Shown: in pieces, positions 10,383-19,165 of the stretch | How the letters are laid out: the number at the start of each line of letters is the position of its first letter | Position numbering within the stretch: position 1 is the first letter of the stretch | Source of the DNA: Ferruginibacter sp. | GTDB taxonomy: Bacteria; Bacteroidota; Bacteroidia; Chitinophagales; Chitinophagaceae | Assembly: GCA_013141435.1 (NCBI GenBank) | Contig: JABFQZ010000003.1 | Span: 1 to 64,000 of the forward strand | Direction of reading: 5' to 3' | Length of the DNA: 64,000 bases | The notes under the pieces: generated by a model | What the model saw: the letters and a program-made list of their open reading frames with translations, nothing else | What the model was told of the DNA's origin: nothing | Databases searched by the model: none | Position numbers and translations under genes: made by a program

Positions 10383-11414
10383 ATGAAGAAATTAATAATA
10401 GGATTTGGATTGTTACTGTGTTCGTTAATTTCACAAGCACAAGCAAAATCGGCTTACACACAATATATTTTAAATAATTATATACTTAACCCTGCATTGG
10501 CAGGTATAGAAAACTATACCGATATAAAAATAAGTAACCGAAACCAATGGACTAGTATTAATGGTGCACCTGTTACTAGTTATATTTCAATACAAAAGCC
10601 AATTGGAAAAACCGATTATAATACTAGTGCTACATCAAACACTGTGCCTGGGCAAAACCCAAGAGGTAAAGAATACTGGAGAGATTATACAGCCCCAGAT
10701 CCACATCATGGCATAGGTTTTGTTGCCATGACGGATAAAGCAGGTTATATTAGCCGTTGGAATTTATCTGCATCTTATGCCTACCATAAACCTATTAGCT
10801 TAAAAACCACTTTAGCTGCTGGGTTCAATTTTGGAGTATCGGGTATTAATTTGGATAGAACAAAAGCTACTTTTGAAAATGATGGCATTACCGATTTAAC
10901 ATTGGGCTTATCTATCAGTGAAACCAGAAAAATAAAGCCCGAAATTAGTGCAGGCTTATGGTTGTATTCTGCTAAATATTTTGCTGGATTATCTGTTCAA
11001 AATATTATACCTGGCAAAGCCAAATTTACCAATGCCGATAAATTTGGTACTTATTTTACCCCTAATTATTTTGGTACAGTTGGTTATCGTATTTCTGTTG
11101 GAGAAGATTTTACACTAATACCATCGGTAATGGTGCAGTATTGGGCACCACAACTTACGGGTGCACATGTAAATGCCAAATTGCAATATATGGATAAACT
11201 GTGGCTAGGAGGGAGCTATAGATATTCTAATTTTTTAGCAGGCTACTCGGCCATGGCTGGTGTAAATATTTCAAATACTTTTAATGTAGGTTATTCTTAC
11301 GAAGTGGCTACCACAAGTCGTTTGCGCTCTTATGCAGGCAATACCCACGAAATAATTGTTGGCTTTACATTGGGCAATAAATATAGCGATGCATGTCCCA
11401 AAAATCTATTTTAA
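10383..11414 (+). CDS. PorP/SprF family type IX secretion membrane protein
   Basis: A 343-residue outer-membrane beta-barrel protein. Residues 1-20 are a signal peptide ending AQA. The mature start YTQYILNNYILNPALAG is the hallmark of the PorP/SprF family. Alternating strands follow, with an Ala-Gly-Phe-Asn-Phe-Gly strand and a C-terminal strand EIIVGFTLG. In Flavobacterium, SprF is needed for surface delivery of the type B CTD protein SprB encoded just upstream; the same order here (adhesin, then this gene, 100 bp apart) suggests this protein serves the 2447-residue adhesin. It is probably an adhesin-dedicated paralog rather than the core PorP of the T9SS machine, because no porKLMN genes are near. 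Confidence 0.88.
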   Translation: MKKLIIGFGLLLCSLISQAQAKSAYTQYILNNYILNPALAGIENYTDIKISNRNQWTSINGAPVTSYISIQKPIGKTDYNTSATSNTVPGQNPRGKEYWRDYTAPDPHHGIGFVAMTDKAGYISRWNLSASYAYHKPISLKTTLAAGFNFGVSGINLDRTKATFENDGITDLTLGLSISETRKIKPEISAGLWLYSAKYFAGLSVQNIIPGKAKFTNADKFGTYFTPNYFGTVGYRISVGEDFTLIPSVMVQYWAPQLTGAHVNAKLQYMDKLWLGGSYRYSNFLAGYSAMAGVNISNTFNVGYSYEVATTSRLRSYAGNTHEIIVGFTLGNKYSDACPKNLF

Positions 11415-11515
11415 GTATTTCAATTGCAATTTCTCAAATTAAATAGCATTTAAGAGGTAGTAAAATTATTTTACTGTTTAAATTAATTAATTAAATTACA
11501 TACATAATAATTTTT

Positions 11516-13945
11516 ATGAAAATATTTTACTTTTTACTTTCTGCAATTTTTACTGTAGTATTGGTTGTAATTTTAAATTCAAAATTAGTAGCTCCTGCAC
11601 CGCTAGGCTCTTTGCTTGCACCACAAAGTGGACTTTGGCAAAATGCCGAAAATAGCAATACAAATTATTCGGAAGATTTACATTTTCCACAATTACAAGG
11701 TAAAGCATCGGTGTATTTTGATAGCTTGTTAATACCTCATGTTTTTGCTGAGCAAGAAAACGATGCATATTTTGTACAAGGTTATTTGCATGCAAAGTTT
11801 CGTTTGTTTCAAATGGAATTACAAACACATTCTGCTGCTGGTAGGGCAAGTGAAATGGTTGGAGAAATTGCATTGAAGCATGATAGAGAATTTAGGAGAT
11901 TGGGAATGGTTTTTGGTGCCGAAAATTCACTACAAGAAATGGAAAAAGATGTACAAATAAAAGCTTGCTGCGATGCTTACACAAATGGTGTAAATGCCTA
12001 TATAAACTCACTTACAGAAACAACATTGCCTATTGAATATAAATTGCTTGGCATAAAACCAGAGCTTTGGAGCAATTTAAAAATTGCATTATTTTTAAAA
12101 TTAATGTCGAACGATTTGGCTGGTAGAGATGCAGATTTTGAAATGACAAATGCTAAACATTTTTTTAGTGCCGCAGATTTTAATTTATTGTACCCTGCTT
12201 TGCAAGATTCGTTAGACCCAATAATACCAAAAGGTACAAAATTTGCTATACCAGCAATAAAATTAGTAGTGCCAAATAATGCCGATTCTGTATTACTTAA
12301 TAATGAAATTGTATTGGCCGAAGAAAATTATAAACCAGACGAATCAAATGGTAGCAATAACTGGGCTGTAAATGGTAGCAAAACAAAAAGTGGTGCACCA
12401 ATTTTATGCAACGATCCGCATTTGGGTTTAAATCTTCCATCTATTTGGTACGAAATGCAATTAAGTACTCCAGCTTATAATGCTTATGGTGCTTCATTTC
12501 CGGGTTCGCCAAATATAATTATTGGATATAACGATAGCTGTGCTTTTGGTTTTACAAATGGTGGTAGAGATGTGAGGGATTATTACGAAATAAAATTTAA
12601 AGACCAAAGTAGAAAAGAATATTGGTTTAATAACGAATGGAAAAAAACAACATTTAGAATAGAAGAAATAAAGATTGCTGGCAAACCAGATTTTTATGAT
12701 ACTGTAGCTTACACTGTTTTTGGACCAGTTATGTACGATAAAAATTTTAACGGTGGGCGACAAACTAATAATAAAAATTATGCAGTACGCTGGAAAGGCC
12801 ATGATGCAAGCGATGATTTTAAAACGTTTTACAAATTAAACCATGCAAAAAATTATGCCGATTATACAGCCGCTGCTATGAACCTTGGCACACCTGGGCA
12901 AAATTGTATATTTGCTTGTAAAAATGGCGATATAGCTTTGCGTACACAAGGTAGTTGGCCAGCAAAATGGAAAGGGCAAGGCGATTTTGTAATGCCAGGT
13001 ACAGATAGTGCTTATATGTGGCAAGGTATGATACCTCAAAACGAAGTGCCATACCAATACAACCCTGCAAGAGGTTTTGTAAGCAGTGCAAATCAAAAAC
13101 CAGTTGATGAAACTTATCCATACTACATTGGAAGAGATTACCCTGTATCGAGGGGGTTAATAATTAATAAAAAGCTTGCAGCAATGCAGCAAATTACCCC
13201 ACAGGATATGATGGCTTTGCAAACAGATAATTTTAATATTTATGCGCAAGAAACCATGCCATTGTTTTTGAAAAGAATAAATACTACAGTTTTAAACACA
13301 GAAGAAATTAAATATTTAGATATTTTAAAGTCATGGGATTTGAGAAACGATGCAAATTCAAAAGGAGCTACTGTATATGATGAGTTTTTTAAAAAATTTA
13401 AAGCAAATGTTTACGATGATGAATTTGCTAAAGCTCCAAAACCAATAAGTACTCCTTGGGAAAGCACCTTAATAGAATCTATTTTAAAAGATAGTGCATA
13501 TAAATTTTTTGATGATGTATCAACTCCACAAAAAGAAAATTTTGAAAATATTGCCACAAAATCATTTAAAGATGCAGTTGTAGTATTAAAAAAAATAGAT
13601 AAAGATGGCAAATTGGAATGGGCAAAAAATAAGGACACACATATAAATCACTTACTTAAGCTTTCTCCATTTACAAGTTGGCATTTAGCAATAGGTGGAG
13701 GTAATAATATCATAAATGCTACTAAAACAGATCATGGTCCTAGTTGGAGAATGATAATAAGTTTAACAGCTACTACCGAAGCTTATGGCATTTACCCAGG
13801 AGGACAAAATGGTAACCCTGGAAGTAAATATTACAACAACTTTGTAGATACTTGGGCAGCAGGAAAATATCATGTACTTTGGATGATGACAAAAAATGAA
13901 ATAAAAGATAGTAGAGTACTTTGGGCTATGAATTTTGGTAAATAA
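11516..13945 (+). CDS. Penicillin acylase family (Ntn-hydrolase) protein
   Basis: An 809-residue precursor of the penicillin amidase/acyl-homoserine-lactone acylase family. Residues 1-24 form a signal peptide or anchor, so it acts in the periplasm. The alpha region (to ~279) ends at Gly279; Ser280, in SNNWAVNGSKTKSG, is the expected autocatalytic N-terminal nucleophile of the beta chain. GAPILCNDPHL and the later Asn/Arg-rich region fit the family. Members cleave amide bonds of penicillins, acyl-homoserine lactones or other N-acyl compounds; the substrate cannot be told from sequence. Length is typical (~800). There is no obvious operon partner: the next gene starts 71 bp on but belongs to a unit with different codon use. 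Confidence 0.85.
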   Translation: MKIFYFLLSAIFTVVLVVILNSKLVAPAPLGSLLAPQSGLWQNAENSNTNYSEDLHFPQLQGKASVYFDSLLIPHVFAEQENDAYFVQGYLHAKFRLFQMELQTHSAAGRASEMVGEIALKHDREFRRLGMVFGAENSLQEMEKDVQIKACCDAYTNGVNAYINSLTETTLPIEYKLLGIKPELWSNLKIALFLKLMSNDLAGRDADFEMTNAKHFFSAADFNLLYPALQDSLDPIIPKGTKFAIPAIKLVVPNNADSVLLNNEIVLAEENYKPDESNGSNNWAVNGSKTKSGAPILCNDPHLGLNLPSIWYEMQLSTPAYNAYGASFPGSPNIIIGYNDSCAFGFTNGGRDVRDYYEIKFKDQSRKEYWFNNEWKKTTFRIEEIKIAGKPDFYDTVAYTVFGPVMYDKNFNGGRQTNNKNYAVRWKGHDASDDFKTFYKLNHAKNYADYTAAAMNLGTPGQNCIFACKNGDIALRTQGSWPAKWKGQGDFVMPGTDSAYMWQGMIPQNEVPYQYNPARGFVSSANQKPVDETYPYYIGRDYPVSRGLIINKKLAAMQQITPQDMMALQTDNFNIYAQETMPLFLKRINTTVLNTEEIKYLDILKSWDLRNDANSKGATVYDEFFKKFKANVYDDEFAKAPKPISTPWESTLIESILKDSAYKFFDDVSTPQKENFENIATKSFKDAVVVLKKIDKDGKLEWAKNKDTHINHLLKLSPFTSWHLAIGGGNNIINATKTDHGPSWRMIISLTATTEAYGIYPGGQNGNPGSKYYNNFVDTWAAGKYHVLWMMTKNEIKDSRVLWAMNFGK

Positions 13946-14016
13946 AAGTTGGTAGGTAGTGGCAATTTTACCGAACCAACCGTAAACACACAAACTACAG
14001 AATAAAATTTTACAAA

Positions 14017-15156
14017 ATGAATAAAATGATAATCTTGCTAATGACAATTCTGACGACTTGTTTCGCTTGCAATAAAGACGAAGTACAAGAACCGACAGCT
14101 GCAACGGAAATTCTTTACACAATGCCCGAAGAAAGTGAAACTCACGAAGGAACTTGGCTACAATGGCCTCACCAATATCAGTATGGTATTGCTTATCGTA
14201 ATAGTTTAGATGCAACTTGGGTAGCGATGACGCAAGCGTTGGTAACAAGTGAAAAAGTTCACATTATTGCTTACAACCAAATTGAAAAAGACAGAATTAT
14301 TTCTTTGTTGAATACTGCAAGTGTTCCTTTGACAAACGTAGATTTTAAAATTTATAAAACAGACGATGTTTGGGTAAGAGATAATGGACCAATTTATGTA
14401 AAAGATAAAAACAATAATTTAGTTATTCAAGATTGGGGTTTTAATGGTTGGGGCAATAAAATTGACGACCAAACGGGGCTTCTAATACAATCAGCAAACT
14501 GTAATTTAATTCCATCAAAAATTGCAACAGACCAAGGCAAAACAATTATTGACATAAATTCAATGATCACAAACGAAGGCGGAAGTGTAGTAATGGACGG
14601 AAAAGGAACATTAATGGCTTGTAAAAGTTCTATTCTGAACAACAATAGAAATCCAGGAATGTCTCAAACACAAGCCGAAGCAATTTTTACTAAATATTTA
14701 GGACAAACAAATTTTATTTGGCTTGACGGACAAGCAGGACTTGATATAACCGACCAACATATTGACGGTTTTGCCATTTTTGGTAACCAAAACACAATCG
14801 TAACAATGGAACTAAACGATTTATTAGATTATGATGTAAAACAAACTGACATTAACAAACTTTATTCAGCTAAAAAGAAAGATGGAACAGCTTACACATT
14901 CCTTAAAGTTCCATTGACACAAAACAATGTAGTAACAACTAATGGAACTAATTTGGGTTATAAAGGTTCGTACATAAATTATTACATAGCTAATAATAAA
15001 GTTTTGGTACCAAACTATAATGACCCAAATGACGCCATTGCAAACGCAAAAATTCAAACACTTTATCCAACAAGAACAGTAGTAGGAATTGATGTAAGAA
15101 ACTTATACGAAAATGGTGGAATGGTGCATTGCGTAACACAACAACAACCTCTATAA
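14017..15156 (+). CDS. Agmatine deiminase family protein (PAD_porph)
   Basis: A 379-residue guanidino-group hydrolase. Family motifs are in order: MPEE...THEGTWLQWPH near 34-50, DDVWVRDNGPIYV near 113-127, NEGGSVVMDGKGTLMAC near 189-205, TDQHIDGFA near 250, and the C-terminal GGMVHCVTQQQP with catalytic Cys372. Agmatine deiminases convert agmatine to N-carbamoylputrescine; related proteins act on peptidyl-arginine. The N-terminus is hydrophobic and ends CFACNKDE, so it is probably a lipoprotein (Cys18) outside the cytoplasm, unusual for polyamine synthesis. An arginine decarboxylase lies at 40949, but the N-carbamoylputrescine amidase usually paired with this enzyme is absent. Codon use differs from its neighbours, suggesting transfer. 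Confidence 0.85.
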   Translation: MNKMIILLMTILTTCFACNKDEVQEPTAATEILYTMPEESETHEGTWLQWPHQYQYGIAYRNSLDATWVAMTQALVTSEKVHIIAYNQIEKDRIISLLNTASVPLTNVDFKIYKTDDVWVRDNGPIYVKDKNNNLVIQDWGFNGWGNKIDDQTGLLIQSANCNLIPSKIATDQGKTIIDINSMITNEGGSVVMDGKGTLMACKSSILNNNRNPGMSQTQAEAIFTKYLGQTNFIWLDGQAGLDITDQHIDGFAIFGNQNTIVTMELNDLLDYDVKQTDINKLYSAKKKDGTAYTFLKVPLTQNNVVTTNGTNLGYKGSYINYYIANNKVLVPNYNDPNDAIANAKIQTLYPTRTVVGIDVRNLYENGGMVHCVTQQQPL

Positions 15157-15167
15157 AAAAAACTGCA

Positions 15168-15300
15168 ACTAACATCGGTTTTGCAAAAAATCGGGTTCAT
15201 TGCAAAATTGAACATTCGGAATTCTAATAAGCATTTTTACTAAAATGAACATTTGTGCTTCTAATTCAGTTTCTTCGCAAAGTCACAAACCGTTGGTAGT
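15168..15300. repeat. 133-bp imperfect inverted-repeat element (attC-like)
   Basis: Left end ACTAACATCGGTTT (15168-15181) and right end AAACCGTTGGTAGT (15287-15300) are inverted repeats matching at 12 of 14 positions. Pairing continues inward in part: TTTTGCAAAAAA on the left against the complement of TTTCTTCGCAAAG on the right, with a bulge. The interior holds two similar direct segments, TGAACATTCGGAATTCTAA and TGAACATTTGTGCTTCTAA. Composition is distinct from the flanks. It follows the agmatine deiminase stop by 11 bp. Possible readings are a recombination site of a cassette, a dispersed palindromic repeat, or a terminator-like structure. Confidence 0.55.
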
Positions 15301-15362
15301 GTAATATATACTGGAGAACTAGATTACAAAAAAAATCAATTAACGAATAATAACTAATACAA

Positions 15363-15716
15363 ATGAAATTTATAACATCCACAATTTTAACTGCACTTTT
15401 AAGTTTTGCAACATGTTTATTTTTGCCATGGTGGGTTATTGCTATTGTTGGTTTTGTGGTTGCATTTGCCATACCACAAAAAGCAGGTGTTGCTTTTTTA
15501 GCTGGCTTTGTAGCACTTTTTTTATTATGGGCAGGGCTTAGTTTTTATATAAGCAATAATAATGGGCATTTGCTTGCACATAAAATATCTTTACTATTTA
15601 TAAAAGTAGATAATACCACATTACTTTTTTTATTTACAGGGCTAATTGGTGGTTTGGTGGCTGGTTTTGGAAGTTTAAGCGGACGATTGTTTCGTAAACT
15701 TTTTTTAGCAAAATAA
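15363..15716 (+). CDS. Small integral membrane protein, unknown function
   Basis: A 117-residue very hydrophobic protein with about four predicted transmembrane helices (roughly 4-21, 22-40, 44-63 and 86-108), a Pro-Trp-Trp motif at the first turn and a basic C-terminus RLFRKLFLAK. I recognise no family and no catalytic motif. It lies 62 bp after the inverted-repeat element and uses the host-like GAT/AAA-rich codons, so it looks like resident sequence rather than cassette cargo. The following ~550 bp hold no gene. Confidence 0.7.
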   Translation: MKFITSTILTALLSFATCLFLPWWVIAIVGFVVAFAIPQKAGVAFLAGFVALFLLWAGLSFYISNNNGHLLAHKISLLFIKVDNTTLLFLFTGLIGGLVAGFGSLSGRLFRKLFLAK

Positions 15717-16264
15717 TTATTTTTTAGTTAAAAAAAGCCTTTACTGTAGCTGAAACTTGCTTAAGTTGCAGTTTTCTTTTCAATTGCTGAAACCATTTTT
15801 TACACTTGTTCGTAGCCTAGATATGGTCTTTAAACCATCAAAAAACAATAAATGAACTTCGCCTTGGTTCGCTGTCTTCACGAAACTTAGCTTTCTTTCT
15901 TTGGAATTTTAAATTATACCAATGTAAAAATTAAATTGGCCAACTAAAATCGCTGTGTAATATATTTAATCACAATGGCATAATCTGTACTAGTATGCAT
16001 ATTTCGTTTTTAAAATAGAATTATAGTTAGCCATATTGGTTGATAATGTTACATCATTAATATCGGCTGCCGAGCAGATACACTTTATTCAACTTTACCA
16101 AAATATTTCTTGTTCATAAGTAATTTATTTAGTTTTGGACTAACATATTTACTTTAAGTTTTAAATTGGAATATATAAATATTGGAATTGAAATACCATG
16201 AGGTTGTGTACCTTTTTTTTGAAATTATGTAATTGTTATTTATTTTTTTTAGGGAATTAAGACT
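15717..16264. other. Intergenic, no gene seen
   Basis: About 550 bp without a convincing ORF on either strand. The middle has scattered GC-richer patches (15800-15900) but many stops in all frames, and I could not reconstruct a decayed protein. No clear hairpin terminator follows the gene ending at 15716. Confidence 0.5.
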
Positions 16265-16828
16265 ATGCAAGATATAGAACCATACTACAATTGGCGGCAT
16301 ATTTACGTTGCAGCAGAAGATGCAAAGTCGCCTTTATATAAACGGCAGTACAACGAATTTGAATATACAAATACGGTTTATAATTATTTCATACACCCTC
16401 AATGGGACGAATTTGGCTCAAATATTTTATACTTAAAAATACTTTTTGTAGATTATGAGCAGCATTATGCCATCATAGAATTAATAGGAGAGTGGAACGA
16501 TGCCATTGAAAACGATATAATGCTACTACGAAGAAATATTACCGATAATATGTATAAAACTGGCATTTATAAATTTATTTTAATTGCCGAAAATGTTTTA
16601 AATTTTCATAGCAGCGATGATAGTTATTATGAAGAATGGAATGAGCAAATTGCTGATGAAAATGGGTGGCTAACGATAATAAATTTGCCTGAGCAAAGTA
16701 AATACGATTTTAAAAAAGCTCGTATTACCAATTATATATCTTTTTTAGAAATAGACCAGTGGCGTACTCTAAAACCCGAATTTATTTTTGCTTTAGTAAA
16801 TGAGCAAATGTGTATGCGATTATATTAG
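16265..16828 (+). CDS. Conserved hypothetical cytoplasmic protein
   Basis: A 187-residue acidic soluble protein, rich in Tyr, Asn, Glu and Trp, without a signal peptide or membrane segment. It has an FIHPQWDEFGSNILYLKIL strand-helix region near 43-62 and an AIIELIGEWNDAIENDI region near 71-90. It looks like a conserved protein of the Chitinophagaceae, but I cannot assign a function. Codon use is host-like. It lies alone between a gene-free stretch and the structured element upstream of rnr. Confidence 0.7.
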   Translation: MQDIEPYYNWRHIYVAAEDAKSPLYKRQYNEFEYTNTVYNYFIHPQWDEFGSNILYLKILFVDYEQHYAIIELIGEWNDAIENDIMLLRRNITDNMYKTGIYKFILIAENVLNFHSSDDSYYEEWNEQIADENGWLTIINLPEQSKYDFKKARITNYISFLEIDQWRTLKPEFIFALVNEQMCMRLY

Positions 16829-16877
16829 TAACCACTTTGTTGCTTAAATAATGCTAATAAATGGTATGCTGTACATA

Positions 16878-16992
16878 GGCTAGAGGATGGGCAGCACTAC
16901 CCCACAGTGAGGCCGCTTTTTAGCGGCAGAAACGAGGAGTAGTGCAGACAGCCTCTACAAATGCTGGTAAAAGAACCAATGCCAACTGCCCC
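16878..16992 (+). repeat. Structured intergenic element, copy A
   Basis: A GC-rich block in an AT-rich gap. Stems seen: TAGAGG (16881-16886) with CCTCTA (16952-16957); GCACTAC (16894-16900) with GTAGTGC (16939-16945); and an apical hairpin GCCGC (16912-16916) with GCGGC (16923-16927). GGGCAG (16889-16894) could alternatively pair with CTGCCC (16986-16991). The 3' part CAAATGCTGGTAAAAG and the end ACTGCCCCAAA are shared with the element upstream of trmH at 54218-54338. It ends about 60 bp before rnr. Confidence 0.6.
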
Positions 16993-17054
16993 AAAAATAT
17001 ACTTCAAAAATATATTTTGTACCTTGCATATATTAATTCAATACATTACATAAT

Positions 17055-19070
17055 ATGAGTAAGCAGAATAATGGGGTTGGCAAAAAAAAATCATCGCAAT
17101 CGGAGGTGGTAAAAGGCAAATTGGAAATAAGTCGAAGCGGAATGGGGTTTGTGATTGTAGAAGGCATGGATAAGGATTTGATTGTAAAACCTAATGATTT
17201 TGGAAAGGCTTTTCATGGCGACACGGTAAAAGCTACTTGGCTTAACCCTCAAGATAAAACAAAACGGCCCGAAGGGAAAATAAATAATGTAGTAGAACGT
17301 AAGCAAACAGACTTTATTGGTACTATTTCGATAAAAGACAAATGGGCATTTTTTATAGCTGGAGGCAATAACCCTATGCCCGATTTTCATATAAATTTTG
17401 ATAAGTTAAATGGTGCAAAAGATGGCGATAGGGTAGTAGCAAAATTTTTGCATTGGGATAAAACAGATAAAAAACCCGAAGGCGAAATTATAGCCGTAAT
17501 GACTGCCGAAAATGAAGGCGATATGGCTATGAAAGAAATATTGGTGCATGCTGGTTTTCCTTTATCGTTTGATGCAGATGTGCTGAAAGCCGCTGCTGCA
17601 CTTAGCCCTACAATAACTAGAGAAGAGTTAAAAAAACGAAAAGATTATAGAGATATTTTAACATTTACTATTGACCCTGATGATGCTAAAGATTTTGATG
17701 ATGCAATATCTGTAAGAAATTTAGATAATGGTAATTATGAAATAGGTGTACATATTGCCGATGTAAGTCATTTTGTAACAGCAGGTAGTGTGTTGGATAA
17801 AGCTGCATACGAAAGAGCTACAAGTGTATATTTGCCCGATAGAGTAAACCCAATGTTACCCGAAAAAATATCGAACGAATTGTGTTCTTTAAGGCCTAAT
17901 GAGGATAAATATTGTTTTTCAACAATTTTTCAGATAACTAACCGTGGCGAAATAAAACACAAATGGATTGGTAGAACTGTAATACATAGCGACCACCGTT
18001 TTACTTACGAAGAAGCACAAAAAATAATAGAAACCCAAGAAGGAGTGCATGTAAAGCCAATTTTATTGTTAGATAATTTGGCAAAGCAATTTAGGAAAGA
18101 ACGTTTTGATAATGGTGCAATAAACTTCACATCTCAAGAAGTGCGCTTTAAGTTAGATGATAAAGGAAAACCTATTGGTATTGTAATAAAAGAAAGCAAA
18201 GATGCCAATAAATTGGTAGAAGAATTTATGCTACTTGCCAATAGAACGGTGGCTGAGTACGTTTCAAAAATAAAAGTAAACAAAGAGCCTATACCTTTTT
18301 CGTATCGTACCCACGACGACCCCGACCCAGAAAAACTAAAACCATTTATTGCGTTTGCAAAAAAATGTGGTTATGTTTTTGATGATAAAAATGTAAATGA
18401 AATAGCAGCCTCGTTTAATAAATTGCTTGCCGATGCTAAAGGCAAACCAGAGCAACATGTATTAGAGCAACTTGGTATTCGTACTATGGCTAAGGCAAAA
18501 TACACTTCCGAAAATGTAGGGCATTATGGTCTTGGGTTTGAAAATTATTGTCACTTTACATCGCCTATTCGCAGGTATCCCGATGTAATTGTACACAGAG
18601 TATTACAAAGCATAATAGACAAAAATTTGCTTATTGATAAAGCAATGGAAGAAAAAAATAAACATTGTAGCAATAAGGAAAGAGCAGCTATGGAAGCCGA
18701 AAGAGCTGGCAATAAATACAAGCAAGTAGAGTATATGCAACAGTTTTTGGGCGAAGAGTTTGAGGGTATTATAAGTGGAGTATCGCAATTTGGTTTTTGG
18801 GTAGAAACGATTGCCCACAAATGCGAAGGGTTGGTATCGGTAAAAGACCTATCGGACTACGATGATTTTAGACAAGATGAGGCCAATTATGCACTTGTAG
18901 GTATGCGTACTGGCAAGCAATTTAGAATGGGAGACCACATAACCATAAAAGTAGTAAGTGCTAATTTAGATAAGCGACAAATGGATTATGAATGGGTTAC
19001 CGAAGTTATAGGAAAAGCAAAGAAAGTAGAAAAAGTAAATAAAGTAGTAAAAAAGAAAAAAAGTAAATAA
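17055..19070 (+). CDS. rnr: Ribonuclease R
   Basis: A 671-residue 3'-to-5' exoribonuclease that degrades structured RNA and takes part in rRNA and mRNA turnover in the cytoplasm. N-terminal cold-shock/OB domains cover ~20-140. The RNB catalytic domain starts near 200 with the Asp-rich Mg2+-binding motif IDPDDAKDFDDAISV (~206-220). FTSPIRRYPDVIVHR near 500 is the second RNB signature. An S1 domain starts near 565 (GEEFEGIISGVSQFGFWVE). The C-terminus is a Lys-rich tail (KKVEKVNKVVKKKKSK). It is shorter than E. coli RNase R (813), as is usual in Bacteroidota. A degenerate -7-like sequence TACCTTGC lies at 17020-17027. Confidence 0.95.
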   Translation: MSKQNNGVGKKKSSQSEVVKGKLEISRSGMGFVIVEGMDKDLIVKPNDFGKAFHGDTVKATWLNPQDKTKRPEGKINNVVERKQTDFIGTISIKDKWAFFIAGGNNPMPDFHINFDKLNGAKDGDRVVAKFLHWDKTDKKPEGEIIAVMTAENEGDMAMKEILVHAGFPLSFDADVLKAAAALSPTITREELKKRKDYRDILTFTIDPDDAKDFDDAISVRNLDNGNYEIGVHIADVSHFVTAGSVLDKAAYERATSVYLPDRVNPMLPEKISNELCSLRPNEDKYCFSTIFQITNRGEIKHKWIGRTVIHSDHRFTYEEAQKIIETQEGVHVKPILLLDNLAKQFRKERFDNGAINFTSQEVRFKLDDKGKPIGIVIKESKDANKLVEEFMLLANRTVAEYVSKIKVNKEPIPFSYRTHDDPDPEKLKPFIAFAKKCGYVFDDKNVNEIAASFNKLLADAKGKPEQHVLEQLGIRTMAKAKYTSENVGHYGLGFENYCHFTSPIRRYPDVIVHRVLQSIIDKNLLIDKAMEEKNKHCSNKERAAMEAERAGNKYKQVEYMQQFLGEEFEGIISGVSQFGFWVETIAHKCEGLVSVKDLSDYDDFRQDEANYALVGMRTGKQFRMGDHITIKVVSANLDKRQMDYEWVTEVIGKAKKVEKVNKVVKKKKSK

Positions 19071-19165
19071 AGTAAATAAATAAATAGAGTGGAAAAGTTC
19101 GTAAAGTAGAAAGTAGGTTATTAAATTTTTAATATAGGTTATAAATAAAAATATAGATATTTTTC

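Larger units (their letters stand above)
13948..15300 (+). mobile_element. Cassette-like unit carrying the agmatine deiminase
   Basis: Three things suggest a transferred single-gene unit. First, the 8-bp word GTTGGTAG stands 2 bases after the penicillin acylase stop (13948-13955) and again at 15292-15299. Second, the 3' end holds a 133-bp element with imperfect terminal inverted repeats. Third, the gene between uses GAC for Asp about as often as GAT (roughly 15 to 11 by my count), whereas its neighbours use GAT almost always. The layout (core word, gene, palindromic site, core word) resembles an integron cassette with its attC site, but the match to the attC core consensus is imperfect and no integrase is in the window. 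This is inference. Confidence 0.4.

Noticed and set aside
10219..10461. Minus-strand frame across the adhesin-porP gap
   Set aside because: It overlaps both real genes and has shadow-frame composition.
15717..16264. Decayed gene in the long gap
   Set aside because: I could not reconstruct a coherent protein in any frame.
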